Assembly: GCA_041685045.1 (NCBI GenBank)
Contig: JAWLGP010000001.1
Span: 186,001-250,000 of the forward strand
Source: Thiohalomonas sp041685045
Lineage (GTDB): Bacteria > Pseudomonadota > Gammaproteobacteria > Thiohalomonadales > Thiohalomonadaceae
Direction: 5' to 3'
Length of the DNA stretch: 64,000 bases
Of the stretch, positions 27,226 through 36,336 are shown piece by piece. The stretch's first letter is position 1; every line of letters begins with the position of its first letter. A program made the translations under genes and the position numbers. The notes beneath the pieces were generated by a model. That model saw only the letters and a list, made by a program, of their open reading frames with translations. It was not told the DNA's origin and ran no database searches.

Positions 27226-28278
27226 GTGAAGATTGCGCAAGTCGCCCCACTGGCCGAGAGTGTCCCGCCCCGCTACTACGGCGGTACGGAACGGGTTGTC
27301 GCCTATCTGGTCGAGGAATTGGTGGCGTTGGGCCACGACGTGACCCTGTTCGCCTCCGGCGACTCGCGCACGTCGGCCCGGTTACGGCCGGTGGTGGCGC
27401 AGGCCCTGCGCCTCTCCAACGACTGTGTCGACCCGCTGGCCCATAGCATCCTCATGCTCGAGCAGGTCTTCGCCTGCCGCCACGAGTTCGACGTCATCCA
27501 CTTTCATGTCGATTACCTGCACTTCCCCCTCTCGCGCCGCATTCCGGTGGCGCAGCTGACGACGCTCCACGGCCGACTCGACATCCCGGACCTGCCGCCG
27601 ATCTTCCGCGAGTTCCGCGAAATGCCGGTGGTCTCGATCTCGCACAGCCAGCGGCAACCGCTGGCCTTCGCCAACTGGGCCGGTACGGTCTACAACGGGG
27701 TGCCGGCGCAACTGCTGCCATTCAACCCCCGCGGCGGCGACTACCTGGCGTTCCTCGGCCGCATCTCTCCCGAAAAGCGAGTGGACCGCGCGATCGAGAT
27801 TGCCGGGCGTGCCGGCATGCCGCTGCGCATCGCCGCCAAGGTCGATCCGGCCGATCGTGACTACTTCGAGGCGCACATCCGCCATTTGCTCGCGCTGCCG
27901 CACGTGGAATACCTCGGTGAGATCGGCGAGACGGACAAAGCGGAGTTTCTCGGTAATGCCGCCGGGCTGTTGTTTCCCATCGACTGGCCGGAACCGTTCG
28001 GCCTGGTGATGGCGGAGGCGATGGCGTGTGGCACCCCGGTGATCGCCTACCGGCATGGCTCGGTGCCCGAGATTGTCGACCACAGGGTGAACGGGTTCAT
28101 TGTCACCGACATCGCCGACGCGGTGGAGGCGGTGGCGCAGCTGTCCACCATCGATCGCGCCGCCTGCCGGGCCACCTTCGAGACCCGCTTCTCCGCCCGA
28201 CGCATGGCGCTGGATTACCTGACGCTGTACGAAAACTGTCTCACTACCGATCAGGATGTCGCGGGCATTCCGGCATGA
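27226..28278 (+). CDS. GT4-family glycosyltransferase
   Basis: GTG 27226 follows a good GGGAGGA ribosome site and gives 350 residues beginning VKIAQVAPLAESVPPRYYGG. The N-terminal G-rich acceptor-binding region and the C-terminal EPFGLVMAEAMACGTPVIAY donor-binding motif define a GT4 (GT-B) retaining enzyme. The sugar donor and acceptor are unknown. The stop overlaps the next gene by ATGA, so it is coupled to an alpha-glucan debranching-type enzyme, suggesting a role in glucan or polysaccharide metabolism. Confidence 0.88.
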   Translation: MKIAQVAPLAESVPPRYYGGTERVVAYLVEELVALGHDVTLFASGDSRTSARLRPVVAQALRLSNDCVDPLAHSILMLEQVFACRHEFDVIHFHVDYLHFPLSRRIPVAQLTTLHGRLDIPDLPPIFREFREMPVVSISHSQRQPLAFANWAGTVYNGVPAQLLPFNPRGGDYLAFLGRISPEKRVDRAIEIAGRAGMPLRIAAKVDPADRDYFEAHIRHLLALPHVEYLGEIGETDKAEFLGNAAGLLFPIDWPEPFGLVMAEAMACGTPVIAYRHGSVPEIVDHRVNGFIVTDIADAVEAVAQLSTIDRAACRATFETRFSARRMALDYLTLYENCLTTDQDVAGIPA

Positions 28279-30446
28279 GTGACACGCCGGACCTGATCCG
28301 GGTCGAAGGGGACTGGTACGTGTTGGCCACCTCGGCCCGGGCCGACGACCGCACCCGGGTTCTCAAGCACGCCGATACCTTTGCCATCTTCGACCACTAC
28401 GGCGACATCCAGCCAATCGGCCTGGGCGAACAGGGCGTTTTCCACGAAGGCACCCGGTTTCTGTCACGGCTGGAGCTGCGGGTCAACGGGCGCCGCCCGC
28501 TGCTGCTGAACTCCTCGGTCAAGGACGACAACAGCCTGTTGCGGGCCGATCTCACCACCCCGGACCTCTACGAGGATGGGCGGCTGCTGGTGGCCAAGAC
28601 CACCGTCCACCTGTTCCGTGCCAAGATCCTGTGGGAGGCGGTGCAGTACGAACACCTGCGGGTGGTCAACTACGGCACCTACCCGGTGGCGATCGATCTG
28701 GACCTGCTGCTCGAGAGCGACTACGCCGATATCTTCGAGGTCCGCGGCAGCCGGCGGGCACAAAAAGGCGAGCACCTGCCGGCCGAGCCGATCGCGGACG
28801 GGCTGCTGTTGGGCTACCGCGGGCTGGACGGGATCCTCCGCCGCACCCGGATCAACGTCACGCCCGGAGCTACCGTCGTGGACAGTCGCATCGGCTACCG
28901 CGTGGAGCTGGCGCCGCACCAGCAGCGCGAGATATTCGTCACCATCGGCTGCGTGGTTGGAGATACCGAGCCGCCGGTGCACACCTACGAGTCGGTGCTG
29001 CGGCGCAGCGCCACCACTGCCGCCGAGCGGCGCGCCGACCGCGGCGAGGTGACCACCTCCAACGAGCAGTTCAATGTCTGGCTGAGCCGCTCCGCGGCAG
29101 ACATGGCAATGCTTACCACCCACACCCGCCATGGTCCTTACCCGTATGCCGGGGTCCCCTGGTTCAGCACGCCGTTCGGCCGCGACGGCCTGATTGCGGC
29201 GCTGGAGTACCTGTGGCTGTCCCCGCAATTGGCGGCCGGGGTGCTGCGCTTTCTGGCCGCCCACCAGGCAGCGACCTCCGACGACGCCCAGGACGCCGAG
29301 CCGGGCAAGATCCTGCACGAGACGCGCCGGGGTGAAATGGCGGCGCTCGGAGAGGTTCCCTTCGGCTGCTACTACGGCACGGTCGACGCCACACCGCTGT
29401 TCGTCATCCTGGCCGAGGCCTACTACCGACGCACCGGCGATCAGCGGCTGATCGAGGCGATCTGGCCCAACATCGAGCGGGCGCTGCGCTGGATCGACGA
29501 GTTTGCCGACCCCGATGGCGACGGCTTCGTCGAGTACGCCCGCCACAGTCGCAACGGTCTGGTGCAGCAGGGCTGGAAGGACTCGGACGACTCGGTGTTC
29601 CATGCCGACGGCACCCTGGCTGCGGCCCCCATTGCCCTGTGCGAGGTGCAGGGCTATGTCTATGGCGCCAAGCTCGCTGCCGCGCGGCTGCTGGCGCTGC
29701 TTGGCGACACCGACCAGGCAATCAAACGCGAGAACGAGGCCAAGGACCTGCGCGAACGCTTCGACGCCGCCTTCTGGTGCGCCGACATCGGCGGCTACGC
29801 CCTCGCCCTCGACGGACGCAAGCGCCCCTGCCGGGTGCGCACCTCCAACGCCGGTCAGGCCCTTTGGAGCGGGATCGCCAAACCGGAACGGGCGGCCGTG
29901 CTGGCGGAAACGCTGCTGGCGGCGGATTCCTTCAGCGGCTGGGGGATCCGGACCCTGGCCAAAGGCGATCCGCGCTTCAACCCGATGGCCTACCACAACG
30001 GCTCGATCTGGCCCCACGATAATGCGCTGATTGCCAAGGGGCTGGCGGACTATGGCCACAAAACGGCCGCATTACGGGTGCTGTCGGGACTGTTCGATGC
30101 CAGCGTCCACTTCGATTTGGCGCGACTGCCGGAGCTGTTCTGCGGCTTCGACCGCCTGCCCGGACAGGGGCCGACGCTCTATCCGGTCGCCTGCTCACCG
30201 CAGGCATGGGCCAGCGGTGCGGTGTTCTATCTGCTGCAGGCGGTGCTCGGGCTGGAGTTCTCGCCCGAAGCGCCACAGGTGACCTTCCACCATCCCCAAC
30301 TGCCGGAAGAGATCGCCCATCTGACCATCCGCAACCTGCAGGTGGTCGGGGGTGTACTGGATATCGAGGTACGGCGCCACCTGCGCGACGTCGGCGTCAA
30401 CGTCACCCGCAAGGAGGGGGCGGTGGAGGTGGCGGTGGTTCTTTGA
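28275..30446 (+). CDS. Amylo-alpha-1,6-glucosidase-type enzyme with GDE_N domain
   Basis: The 723-residue protein starts MSDTPDLIRVEGDWYVL (ATG 28275). The N-terminal third matches the GDE_N_bis domain (HADTFAIFDHYGDIQPIGLGEQGVFHEGTRFLSRLEL), and the rest is an alpha/alpha barrel related to glycogen-debranching glucosidases: PYAGVPWFSTPFGRDGLIAALEYLWLSP, VQQGWKDSDDSVFHADG, NAGQALWSGIA and WGIRTLAKGDPRFNPMAYHNGSIWPHDN. The family cleaves alpha-linked glucan branches or related glycosides. It is coupled with the GT4 gene. Exact substrate is unknown. Confidence 0.9.
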   Translation: MSDTPDLIRVEGDWYVLATSARADDRTRVLKHADTFAIFDHYGDIQPIGLGEQGVFHEGTRFLSRLELRVNGRRPLLLNSSVKDDNSLLRADLTTPDLYEDGRLLVAKTTVHLFRAKILWEAVQYEHLRVVNYGTYPVAIDLDLLLESDYADIFEVRGSRRAQKGEHLPAEPIADGLLLGYRGLDGILRRTRINVTPGATVVDSRIGYRVELAPHQQREIFVTIGCVVGDTEPPVHTYESVLRRSATTAAERRADRGEVTTSNEQFNVWLSRSAADMAMLTTHTRHGPYPYAGVPWFSTPFGRDGLIAALEYLWLSPQLAAGVLRFLAAHQAATSDDAQDAEPGKILHETRRGEMAALGEVPFGCYYGTVDATPLFVILAEAYYRRTGDQRLIEAIWPNIERALRWIDEFADPDGDGFVEYARHSRNGLVQQGWKDSDDSVFHADGTLAAAPIALCEVQGYVYGAKLAAARLLALLGDTDQAIKRENEAKDLRERFDAAFWCADIGGYALALDGRKRPCRVRTSNAGQALWSGIAKPERAAVLAETLLAADSFSGWGIRTLAKGDPRFNPMAYHNGSIWPHDNALIAKGLADYGHKTAALRVLSGLFDASVHFDLARLPELFCGFDRLPGQGPTLYPVACSPQAWASGAVFYLLQAVLGLEFSPEAPQVTFHHPQLPEEIAHLTIRNLQVVGGVLDIEVRRHLRDVGVNVTRKEGAVEVAVVL

Positions 30447-30642
30447 ACCAGGGACGAGGGGCGAGAAAAAAGGGACGAGGGATGGTGCGCTGCGTGCGGG
30501 TTTATTATCGGTTGCAAGTTGAGAAGTCAGGATTGGCGGAGCGAAAGAACGCCAGAACACATGCTTGATTTCTTCGGGCAGAGGTTTGTCGTCTCAACCC
30601 GCAGCAAATAGCCTTTTTCCTGTTAATCCTGAAAAAATCCTG
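30447..30642. repeat. Spacer with AATCCTG-type repeat downstream of the debranching gene
   Basis: It holds two imperfect GGGACGAGGG-type copies near 30450-30482, then CAGCAAATAGCCTTTTTCCT followed by TGTTAATCCTGAAAAAATCC (30596-30660), the direct counterpart of 27056-27120. It overlaps the 3' end of bioD. Confidence 0.75.
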
Positions 30643-31329
30643 TCAATCCTGTTGAATACCATCGCCGAGCGACCATTCCAGGCTGCCGGCGATCCGCTCC
30701 GCATCCGGCGACTCGAGATAGGGCACGACCCCGAGCAGTGGAGCCTCAAGATGGGTTCGCAGATAGGCGATATTGTCGGCGGCGGCATCCATGGAAGGCG
30801 ATAACTGGTTGCCGATCCAGCCGGCCAGGGTGAGTCCCTCGGCGCGGATGGCGCGGGCGGTGAGCAGGGCGTGACTGAGGCAGCCGAGGCGCAGCCCGAC
30901 CACCAGCACCACCGGCAGGCCCAGGCCACGGGCAAGGTCCGCCACGGTGATCGTCTCCCCCAGCGGGGCGTACCAGCCGCCAACCCCCTCCACCACCACC
31001 TGCTCGACCTCGCGGGCGACCGCGCCGTAGACCGCCGCGATGTGGTCGAGGTCGATCGGTAGGCCGGCCTGTGCGGCGGCGATGTGGGGCGAGACCGGCG
31101 GTTCGAAGGCATAGGGGTTGACCGCCGCATAGGCCAGCGGCACCGAACCGGCCTGCTGGAGCCGAACCGCATCGTCATTGCGCAGCCCGTGGGCGGTGCG
31201 GATACAGCCCGCCGACACCGGTTTCATCCCCGCCACGCTCAGCCCCCGTGCCTGCAAGGCGGCGATCAGCCCCAGGCTGATCCAGGTCTTGCCAATCTCG
31301 GTGTCGGTGCCGGTGACGAAGTAGCTCAT
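30643..31329 (-). CDS. bioD: Dethiobiotin synthetase
   Basis: The 228-residue ATP-dependent carboxylase has the P-loop VTGTDTEIGKTWISLGL, KPVSAGC and VVEGVGGWYAPLGETITVADLARGLGLPVVLVVGLRLG, all BioD marks. It closes the ureido ring of dethiobiotin from DAPA. It follows bioC but a 345-bp repeat-filled gap intervenes. bioA is not in the window. Confidence 0.95.
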   Translation of the reverse strand: MSYFVTGTDTEIGKTWISLGLIAALQARGLSVAGMKPVSAGCIRTAHGLRNDDAVRLQQAGSVPLAYAAVNPYAFEPPVSPHIAAAQAGLPIDLDHIAAVYGAVAREVEQVVVEGVGGWYAPLGETITVADLARGLGLPVVLVVGLRLGCLSHALLTARAIRAEGLTLAGWIGNQLSPSMDAAADNIAYLRTHLEAPLLGVVPYLESPDAERIAGSLEWSLGDGIQQD

Positions 31330-31674
31330 TGGTTAGTTATTCGCCCGAAGGAATTCAACAGGATTAACAGGATTAACAGGATTAACAGGAAAAGGCTGTT
31401 TGCTAAAGGGAGAACGTGACTACTCGCCCTCTCCGTCATTCCCGCCCCCGATAAAATAATTCGAGGGCAGGCTTCGGCGGGAGTCCAGGGAACGGTCAGA
31501 TGGATCCCCGCCTTCGCGGGGAAGACGGATGCCCTGTATCGCGCCGGACATCAAGAGCGTACCCGGGCGAAGCAGTTACGGGAGAACAAATTTCTGCTGC
31601 AACGGTGCAAGCATGTGGTTCTAGCCATTATTCAATCCTGTTAATCCTGAAAAATCCTGTTAATCCTGTGAAAT
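31330..31674. repeat. Repeat-rich gap between bioD and bioC
   Basis: From 31357 a near-perfect nine-base unit (AACAGGATT) repeats about 3.8 times, then AACAGGAAAAGGCTGTTTGC. At 31633-31670 the opposite orientation (AATCCTGTTAATCCTGAAAA) appears, so the ends form an inverted repeat about 315 bp apart. Between them lie a GTCATTCCCGCCC and a CCCCGCCTTCGCGGGGAAGA hairpin of dispersed-repeat type (about 31437-31525). No gene is seen. Confidence 0.8.
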
Positions 31675-32562
31675 TCACCGCCTCAGACTCCGCCGCAGCT
31701 GTTCGAAGCCGATGCCGACGGCACCATCCTGTTCGAACTGTTGCGGGACCCCCTCCGGCGCCCAGGCGTGGCCGTAGAGCACCTCGTAGGTTGCGGGCAG
31801 ACAGCCATCGGCACGGAACCGCTCGTAGGCATCCCCCAGGGCGGCGAGGCGTGCCTTGCCGGTCAGCCCCTCCGGGCGCCCGGCATTGACGTTGTGGGCC
31901 CCGATCGCCTTCAGGTCACGCATCAGATCCATGGTCTTGTTATAGGTGAGGGTCAGGTATTCCATATCCATGACCGGATCGGCCAGACGCGCATTCAGCA
32001 TGGCATCCCCCACGTCATGCAGGTCGGTGAAGCGGTTGACGTGGACCTGCCCGTCCACCTGCGCCCAGGCGGCGCGCAACTCCTTGAGGGTATCCGGCCC
32101 GAAGGTGGTGAACAGCAGCAACCCGCCCGGGCGGAGCACCCGTCGGAACTCGCGGAACGTGGCCTCGAGGTCGTGGCACCACTGCAGGGTCAGGTTGGAG
32201 AGGATCAGGTCGAAGCTGGCGTCGGCGAACGGCAGGCGCTCGGCATCCCCGCCGACGAAACCGTGGCCGCGCAGGCGCCGCGTGATCGGATTGAAGCGGG
32301 ACCGGGTCTGGCTGACCATCGCCTCGGCAAGATCGAACGCCACGACCCGCGCCTTGCGATAGCGGCGGCTCAGGGCCGCCGTGCAGTGACCGGTACCGCA
32401 GCCGACATCGAGCACGGTCGCCGGCGCCAGCCGGATCAGATCCAGGCGCTCGAGCAGGCGGTCACCCACCTCCCGCTGCAGTACGGCAGCCGCATCATAG
32501 CCTTTGGCCGCTCGCTCGAACGAGGCACGCACCAGGCGTTTGTCGGGGCCGTTATCACTCAT
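31675..32562 (-). CDS. bioC: Malonyl-ACP O-methyltransferase
   Basis: The 295-residue SAM methyltransferase has SFERAAKGYDAAAVLQREVG, the SAM motif VLDVGCGTGHCTAAL and NLTLQWCHDLEATFREFRRVLRPGGLLLFTTFGPDTL, typical of BioC. It methylates malonyl-ACP so that fatty-acid synthesis can build the pimeloyl chain. Its start overlaps the bioH end by 8 nt. Confidence 0.94.
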   Translation of the reverse strand: MSDNGPDKRLVRASFERAAKGYDAAAVLQREVGDRLLERLDLIRLAPATVLDVGCGTGHCTAALSRRYRKARVVAFDLAEAMVSQTRSRFNPITRRLRGHGFVGGDAERLPFADASFDLILSNLTLQWCHDLEATFREFRRVLRPGGLLLFTTFGPDTLKELRAAWAQVDGQVHVNRFTDLHDVGDAMLNARLADPVMDMEYLTLTYNKTMDLMRDLKAIGAHNVNAGRPEGLTGKARLAALGDAYERFRADGCLPATYEVLYGHAWAPEGVPQQFEQDGAVGIGFEQLRRSLRR

Positions 32563-33310
32563 TCAGGAAATCCATCAGCAGTGCGTCAAAGGCATCCGGG
32601 TGGGAAAGGAACGGGGCGTGGCCGGCGCCTTCAACGGCGACGGCACGTGCCGACGGCATGATCGCCGCGGTCCGCTCCAGGGCCGCGAACGGCACCAGGG
32701 TGTCACGGCGCCCACCCACCAGCAACGTGGGAGCCGTGATGTCGGCCAGGTGTGGACGCAGGTCCGCCGTAAGCAGGGCTTCAAGCCCTCCCCGCAACGC
32801 CGCGCGGTCCGGCTCGCCGTAGGCGAAAAGGGCGGCTCGCAGCTGGCGGACCTCCTCGCGTGCCCGCTCGGAGCCACGTGCCTGCAATGCGACGAAACGG
32901 GCCAGGGTGGCCCGGTGGTCCGTCTCCAGCTCCTCGGCGAAGCGTTCGAGCACCTCAGCCGGCGTGCCGGGCCAGTCGGTGTCGGCCACGAAGCGCGGAC
33001 TTGCGCACACCAGCACCAGCTCCCCGGCTCGCGCGGCAGAGGCCGCCGCCAGCGCGGTCATGCCCCCCAAGGACCAGCCCAGCCATGCCGCGCCCGCCGG
33101 TACCGCGGCCGCCACTTCGGCCGCCACCGCATCCAGGGTGGGCTGCGACAGCGGCGCACTGCGACCGTGCCCGGGCAGATCCACGGACCAGACGTCGAAA
33201 CGGTTCGCCAGACGTCCGGCCAGGGCGGTGAAGACACCGCCATGCAGGCCCCAGCCGTGCAGCAGCACCAGCGGCCTGCCCTGACCCTGTCGTTCGATGT
33301 GCAACGTCAT
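32555..33310 (-). CDS. bioH: Pimeloyl-ACP methyl ester esterase
   Basis: The 251-residue alpha/beta hydrolase has the oxyanion HGWGLHGGVF, nucleophile elbow GWSLGG and catalytic His in GAGHAPFLSHPDAF. BioH hydrolyses pimeloyl-ACP methyl ester after chain elongation. It is coupled to bioF (4-nt ATGA overlap) and bioC. Confidence 0.93.
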   Translation of the reverse strand: MTLHIERQGQGRPLVLLHGWGLHGGVFTALAGRLANRFDVWSVDLPGHGRSAPLSQPTLDAVAAEVAAAVPAGAAWLGWSLGGMTALAAASAARAGELVLVCASPRFVADTDWPGTPAEVLERFAEELETDHRATLARFVALQARGSERAREEVRQLRAALFAYGEPDRAALRGGLEALLTADLRPHLADITAPTLLVGGRRDTLVPFAALERTAAIMPSARAVAVEGAGHAPFLSHPDAFDALLMDFLNE

Positions 33311-34467
33311 GTCAACAGCGGAGCCAAGTCGGCGAGCGCCTCCAGTAACCGATCCACCTGTACTTCGCTGTGGCTTGCCGAAAGGGTAATGCGCAGCCGC
33401 GCGGTCCCCTCCGGCACCGTGGGTGGGCGGATGGCGCCAATCAGAACGCCGCGCGCAAACAGCGCCTCGGAGAGGGCCATTGCACGCGCGGCATCACCCA
33501 CCAGCAGCGGCTGGATCGGGGTTGTCGATGGCATGAGTTGATAACCGAGTCCGGCGGCACCATCGCGGAACCGCCCTACCAAATTCTGCAGGTGCTCGCG
33601 CCGCCAGCCCTCGGCCCGGACGATGGCCAGGCTGGTACGGGTCGCCTCGGCCACCGCCGGCGGCAGCGCCGTGGTGTAGATGTAGGAGCGAGCCCGCTGG
33701 ATCAGCGTCTCGATCAGGATGGCGTCGCCGGCCACGAAGGCGCCGAAGGTGCCGAACCCCTTGCCCAGGGTGCCGACCAGGATCGGCACTTGGCGGCTGT
33801 CCAGGCCGAACTGCGCCAGCACCCCGCCGCCGTCGTGGCCGAGCACGCCGAGACCATGGGCATCGTCCACCATCAGCCAGGCACCGTGGCGGGCGGCCGC
33901 GGCGGACAGCGCCGGCAGCGGTGCCAGGTCGCCATCCATGCTGAAGACACCGTCGGTGACCACTAACTTTGCCTCGGCCCGGCTCTCCGCCAGACGGCCT
34001 TCGAGGGCAACCGGGTCCGCGTGGGCGTAGCGGGCCAGCCGTGCCCGCGACAGCAGACCGGCGTCGAGCAGGGAGGCGTGGTTCAAGCGGTCCTCGAACA
34101 CCGCATCCCCGGCGCCGCAAAGGGCGGTGACCGCCCCCAGGTTGGCCATGTAGCCGGTGGAGAACAACAGCGCCCGCTCACGGCCGGTAAACGCGGCCAA
34201 CTCCTCTTCCAGGGCGTGGTGAGGACGCAAGTGACCGCTCACCAGGTGCGCCGCGCCGCTGCCGGTACCGTACTGCCGCGCCCCCCGCGCCAGCGCCTCG
34301 GCCAGGCGCGGATCGGCGGCCAGTCCCAAGTAGTCGTTGGAGCAGAAGGAGAGACAACGGCGCCCCTCCACCACCACCTCCGACCCCTGCGGTCCGTCCA
34401 GTACCCGACGCTCGCGGTACAGGTGCTCGGCCCGACGACGTTCGAGTTCGGCGGCCAGGTCTTTCAT
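33307..34467 (-). CDS. bioF: 8-amino-7-oxononanoate synthase
   Basis: The 386-residue PLP enzyme has SFCSNDYLGLAADPRLAEAL, GSGAAHLVSGHLRPHHALE, FSTGYMANLGAV, VDDAHGLGVLGHDG and the PLP lysine region VGTLGKGFGTFGAFVAG. It condenses pimeloyl-ACP with alanine. It lies 26 nt after bioB. Confidence 0.96.
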   Translation of the reverse strand: MKDLAAELERRRAEHLYRERRVLDGPQGSEVVVEGRRCLSFCSNDYLGLAADPRLAEALARGARQYGTGSGAAHLVSGHLRPHHALEEELAAFTGRERALLFSTGYMANLGAVTALCGAGDAVFEDRLNHASLLDAGLLSRARLARYAHADPVALEGRLAESRAEAKLVVTDGVFSMDGDLAPLPALSAAAARHGAWLMVDDAHGLGVLGHDGGGVLAQFGLDSRQVPILVGTLGKGFGTFGAFVAGDAILIETLIQRARSYIYTTALPPAVAEATRTSLAIVRAEGWRREHLQNLVGRFRDGAAGLGYQLMPSTTPIQPLLVGDAARAMALSEALFARGVLIGAIRPPTVPEGTARLRITLSASHSEVQVDRLLEALADLAPLLT

Positions 34468-34492
34468 GCGGGGATCACCGATCCGACAGCGC

Positions 34493-35464
34493 TCACTTCA
34501 GGGTGGCGTGGATATCGAGGCGCTCGAACAGCTGCTGGTCGCGATCGGCGGAGGCGTTGCTGGTGGTCAACAGCTTCTCGCCATAGAAGATCGAGTTGGC
34601 CCCGGCAAAAAAACAGAGCGCCTGCGCCTCATCGCTCATGCCCTCGCGACCGGCCGACAGCCGCACCCGACTGGCCGGCATCAGCAACCGCGCGACGGCA
34701 ATCGTGCGCACGAACTCGAACAGGTCGAGATCGGCACTCTCGGCCATCGGGGTGCCCCCCACCTTGACCAGACGGTTGATCGGCACGCTGTGGGGGTGCT
34801 CCGGCAGGTTGGCCAGTTCGACCAGCAGGTTGATGCGGTCGCGGCGTGCCTCGCCCATGCCGACGATCCCGCCGGCACACACCTTGAGCCCGGTGTCGCG
34901 GACGTGTTTCAGCGTCTCCAGGCGGTCGTCGTAGTTGTGGGTGGTCACCACCCGTTCGTAGTACTCGCGCGAGGTGTCCAGGTTGTGGTTGTAGTAGTCG
35001 AGACCGGCCTCCTTGAGCGCTTCGGCCTGGGCCCGCTCCAGCATGCCGAGCGTGACGCAGGTCTCGAGCCCCAACGACTTGACCCCCTTGACCATCTCGA
35101 TGACCTCGGTCAAATCCTTGGCCTTGGGGTTGCGCCAGGCGGCGCCCATGCAGAAGCGGGAGGCGCCGGCAGCCTTGGCCTGTTTGGCCGCGGCCAGTAC
35201 CTCTTCGAGCGCCATCAGCCCGTCCCGTTCGAGGCCGGTGTCGTGGTGGGCACTTTGCGAGCAGTAGCCGCAATTTTCCGAGCAGCCCCCGGTCTTGATG
35301 TTGAGCAGCGTGCTGATCTGCACGGCGTTGGGGTCGTGATGGGCCCGATGCGCCTGGTGGGCACGGAACAGCAGGTCATTGAACGGCAATGCAAAGAGTG
35401 ACTCGACTTCCGCAAAGCCCCAGTCGTGGCGCACAGGCACGCACTGAACGGCGACGTCGTTCAT
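34493..35464 (-). CDS. bioB: Biotin synthase (radical SAM)
   Basis: ATG 35464 gives 323 residues; the upstream extension of the frame is comF promoter DNA. The radical-SAM motif is GGCSENCGYCSQSAHH, with AAWRNPKAKDLTEVIEMV, YNHNLDTSREYYERVVTTHN, GGIVGMGEARRDR and SVPINRLVKVGGTPM. The enzyme inserts sulfur into dethiobiotin. It is first in the bioB-F-H-C(-D) run, controlled by a predicted BirA-like site. Confidence 0.97.
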   Translation of the reverse strand: MNDVAVQCVPVRHDWGFAEVESLFALPFNDLLFRAHQAHRAHHDPNAVQISTLLNIKTGGCSENCGYCSQSAHHDTGLERDGLMALEEVLAAAKQAKAAGASRFCMGAAWRNPKAKDLTEVIEMVKGVKSLGLETCVTLGMLERAQAEALKEAGLDYYNHNLDTSREYYERVVTTHNYDDRLETLKHVRDTGLKVCAGGIVGMGEARRDRINLLVELANLPEHPHSVPINRLVKVGGTPMAESADLDLFEFVRTIAVARLLMPASRVRLSAGREGMSDEAQALCFFAGANSIFYGEKLLTTSNASADRDQQLFERLDIHATLK

Positions 35465-35507
35465 GGAAAAACCTCGTTGGACGAATCTTGGCCCGGTAAA
35501 CTGGCGG

Positions 35508-35536
35508 AGTATTCCCGTTGCCATGGAAGCTGTCAA
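35508..35536 (-). promoter_or_regulatory. bioB promoter
   Basis: Read on the minus strand, TTGACA (35531-35536) is a perfect sigma-70 -35, followed by 17 nt and AATACT (35508-35513) as -10. It lies 44 nt before the bioB start codon. Confidence 0.75.
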
Positions 35537-35562
35537 ATGAACGGACGCAGTCTGGTTTACAA
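35530..35562. promoter_or_regulatory. Predicted BirA operator between bioB and the ComF-like gene
   Basis: CTGTCAAAT-N15-GGTTTACAA resembles the gammaproteobacterial BirA site TTGTAAACC-N14-16-GGTTTACAA. The right half is a perfect match; the left half matches at 5 of 9. It overlaps the bioB -35, so biotin-loaded BirA would block transcription. It also spans the start codon of the divergent ComF-like gene. Confidence 0.65.
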
Positions 35563-36253
35563 CTGGTTGTTGCGTATTCACGATTTAGTGGCCCCGCGCA
35601 CCTGCCTGCTGTGCGGGGCGCCCGGTGCGGACGGGCTTGACCTCTGCAGCGGCTGCGCCGCCGACCTGCCGCGGCTCGGAACCGCCTGCTCGCGCTGCGG
35701 CGAACCGATCGCCACAGCGGGCGTTTGTGGCGCCTGCCGAAACCGACCGCCGCCTTTCAGCGCCTGCATCGCCCCGTTTCGCTATGCGCCGCCGCTGGAC
35801 CACTTGATTATCGATCTAAAGTTTCGCCAGCGCCTCGCCGTCGCCCACGCCCTGGGCAACCTGCTCGGCGAGGCGATCAGCGACCGTGATCGCCCGCTCC
35901 CCGGCTGCCTGGTGCCGGTACCGTTACATCCCGGGCGGCTGCGGGAGCGGGGCTTCAATCAGGCGCTGGAGTTGACGCGGCCGTTGGCGCGGCGTTTGGG
36001 GCTGCCGATCAGCTGGGATACCGTGCACCGCACCGCGGCCACCGACACCCAGTCACGGCTCACGGCCGCGGAACGGCGCCGCAATGTGCGGCGCGCCTTC
36101 ACCGTGGACTGGCCACGACCGCCCAAGCATGTGGCTGTGGTGGATGATGTGTTGTCGACCGGCTCGACTGCCGGCGAGCTGGCGCGCGCCCTGCTGCGTG
36201 CCGGCGTGCGTGAGGTGGAGGTGTGGGTGGTGGCGAAGGCGGTTAAGGGGTAA
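35537..36253 (+). CDS. ComF/GntX-like phosphoribosyltransferase
   Basis: From ATG 35537 this 238-residue protein has an N-terminal zinc-ribbon-like region (CLLCGAP, CSGCAADLPRLGTACSRCGEP, CGACRN) and a C-terminal type I PRTase fold with the PRPP loop VAVVDDVLSTGSTAGELARAL. ComF-like proteins are associated with DNA uptake and possibly nucleotide metabolism; the activity is unproven. Divergent from bioB. Confidence 0.88.
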   Translation: MNGRSLVYNWLLRIHDLVAPRTCLLCGAPGADGLDLCSGCAADLPRLGTACSRCGEPIATAGVCGACRNRPPPFSACIAPFRYAPPLDHLIIDLKFRQRLAVAHALGNLLGEAISDRDRPLPGCLVPVPLHPGRLRERGFNQALELTRPLARRLGLPISWDTVHRTAATDTQSRLTAAERRRNVRRAFTVDWPRPPKHVAVVDDVLSTGSTAGELARALLRAGVREVEVWVVAKAVKG

Positions 36254-36336
36254 AAGGCCGTTAGGCGTAGAAGTTAGGCCAAGGGCTGGCAACGACGTGC
36301 AGGCCCTAACGCGTCACGCTTCACGTCAAACGGCCG

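Noticed and set aside
28026..28274. Longer N-terminus of the debranching-type gene
   Set aside because: The extension overlaps the glycosyltransferase in another frame; ATG 28275 fits the ATGA coupling and the family start.
28464..30059. 531-codon minus-strand frame
   Set aside because: Antisense of the debranching-type enzyme; no motif, no signal, no RBS.
31357..31391. CRISPR-like spacing of AACAGGATT units
   Set aside because: Units are only nine bases and contiguous, with no spacers or cas genes.
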